Assembly: GCA_021773975.1 (NCBI GenBank) | Contig: JAJFJN010000046.1 | Coordinates: 1-64,000 of the forward strand | DNA length: 64,000 bases | Source: Gammaproteobacteria bacterium | Lineage (GTDB): Bacteria; Pseudomonadota; Gammaproteobacteria; Chromatiales; Chromatiaceae | Reading direction: 5' to 3' | In this document: positions 63,825 to 64,000 of the stretch, one piece after another | Layout: each line of letters opens with the position of its first letter | Position numbering within the stretch: the stretch's first letter is position 1 | Notes under the pieces: model-generated | Seen by the model: only the letters and a program-made list of their open reading frames with translations | Database searches by the model: none | What the model was told of the DNA's origin: nothing | Program-made: the position numbers and the translations under genes

Positions 63825-64000
63825 TAACTGGTTTCCAATGCTGCAATTTCCGCAATTTCCTCAATAGATTTAGCCATGCGAATATTCTCAGGCATAATAC
63901 TCCATGCATCTTTTAGCTCTTTAAGAAGTGAAGCAACCTCATCCAGTGCAGCAATATCATTGTGTGCATTTGCACTAGCAAGACGGCGAATCATATATTC
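63824..64000 (-). CDS. fliS: Flagellar export chaperone FliS, C-terminal part (partial at right edge)
   Basis: The minus-strand frame from the right edge ends with TAG at 63826-63824. Its 58 codons encode EYMIRRLASANAHNDIAALD and then EVASLLKELKDAW, the end of FliS, which binds flagellin. The remainder lies outside the window. It precedes fliT, the conserved order in flagellar clusters. Confidence 0.8.
   Translation of the reverse strand, partial: EYMIRRLASANAHNDIAALDEVASLLKELKDAWSIMPENIRMAKSIEEIAEIAALETS

Overview
The window looks like the chromosome of a moderately AT-rich gammaproteobacterium. Evidence is the dksA-gluQ pair, the rpsP-rimM-trmD-rplS operon next to ffh and a divergent ypjD-type gene, znuABC, CysZ, ExoI and flagellar fliS/fliT genes. 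A marine or sulfur-oxidising lifestyle is possible (XrtA exopolysaccharide locus, sulfotransferase, di-heme cytochrome fused to DUF302) but is only inference. Family names are recognised from memory of conserved motifs; no search was run.

Layout. (1) 1-700: the N-terminal end of a probable IS4-type transposase runs off the left edge, followed by a stretch with no convincing gene. (2) 696-30128: a large exopolysaccharide locus of the exosortase A (XrtA/EpsH1) type, read almost entirely on the minus strand. It starts with the export lipoprotein, chain-length determinant, tyrosine autokinase, outer-membrane barrel and ExeA-like ATPase. It continues through WecB, a deacetylase, FemAB, glycosyltransferases, exosortase-EpsI and an AsnB-type amidotransferase. 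It ends with a sulfotransferase, O-ligase, methyltransferase, second deacetylase, more glycosyltransferases, Wzx flippase and acyltransferase. Three plus-strand genes (a TPR protein and two AsnB-like proteins without the catalytic Cys) are inserted in it. (3) 30468-47426: housekeeping and envelope genes: cysZ, an aminotransferase, dksA-gluQ, an AsmA-like protein, an M48 lipoprotein, a ClpC-like unfoldase, mazG, znuBC/znuA, degQ, a cytochrome-DUF302 operon and class I fumarase. (4) 47521-57446: accessory genes: an SPFH gene interrupted by an in-frame amber codon, a Ycf46-like AAA+ ATPase with a small partner, a kelch protein, an HDAC-like deacetylase and several unknown proteins. (5) 57436-64000: sbcB, rplS-trmD-rimM-rpsP, ffh, the ypjD-type gene, fliT and a partial fliS.

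The gene set of region 2 implies a Wzx-type polymer assembled on the inner membrane, controlled by Wzz/BY-kinase and exported through the Wza-like lipoprotein. It is probably decorated by acyl, sulfate, amide and free amino groups. No PEP-CTERM substrate protein, PrsK/PrsR regulator or priming glycosyltransferase was seen in the window.

The observations most worth a second look are the amber-interrupted SPFH gene beside the Ycf46-like ATPase operon, the pair of Cys-less AsnB-like proteins with a sulfotransferase in one XrtA locus, the cytochrome c-DUF302 fusion followed by a second DUF302-like protein, and tandem dyads upstream of the HDAC-like gene.
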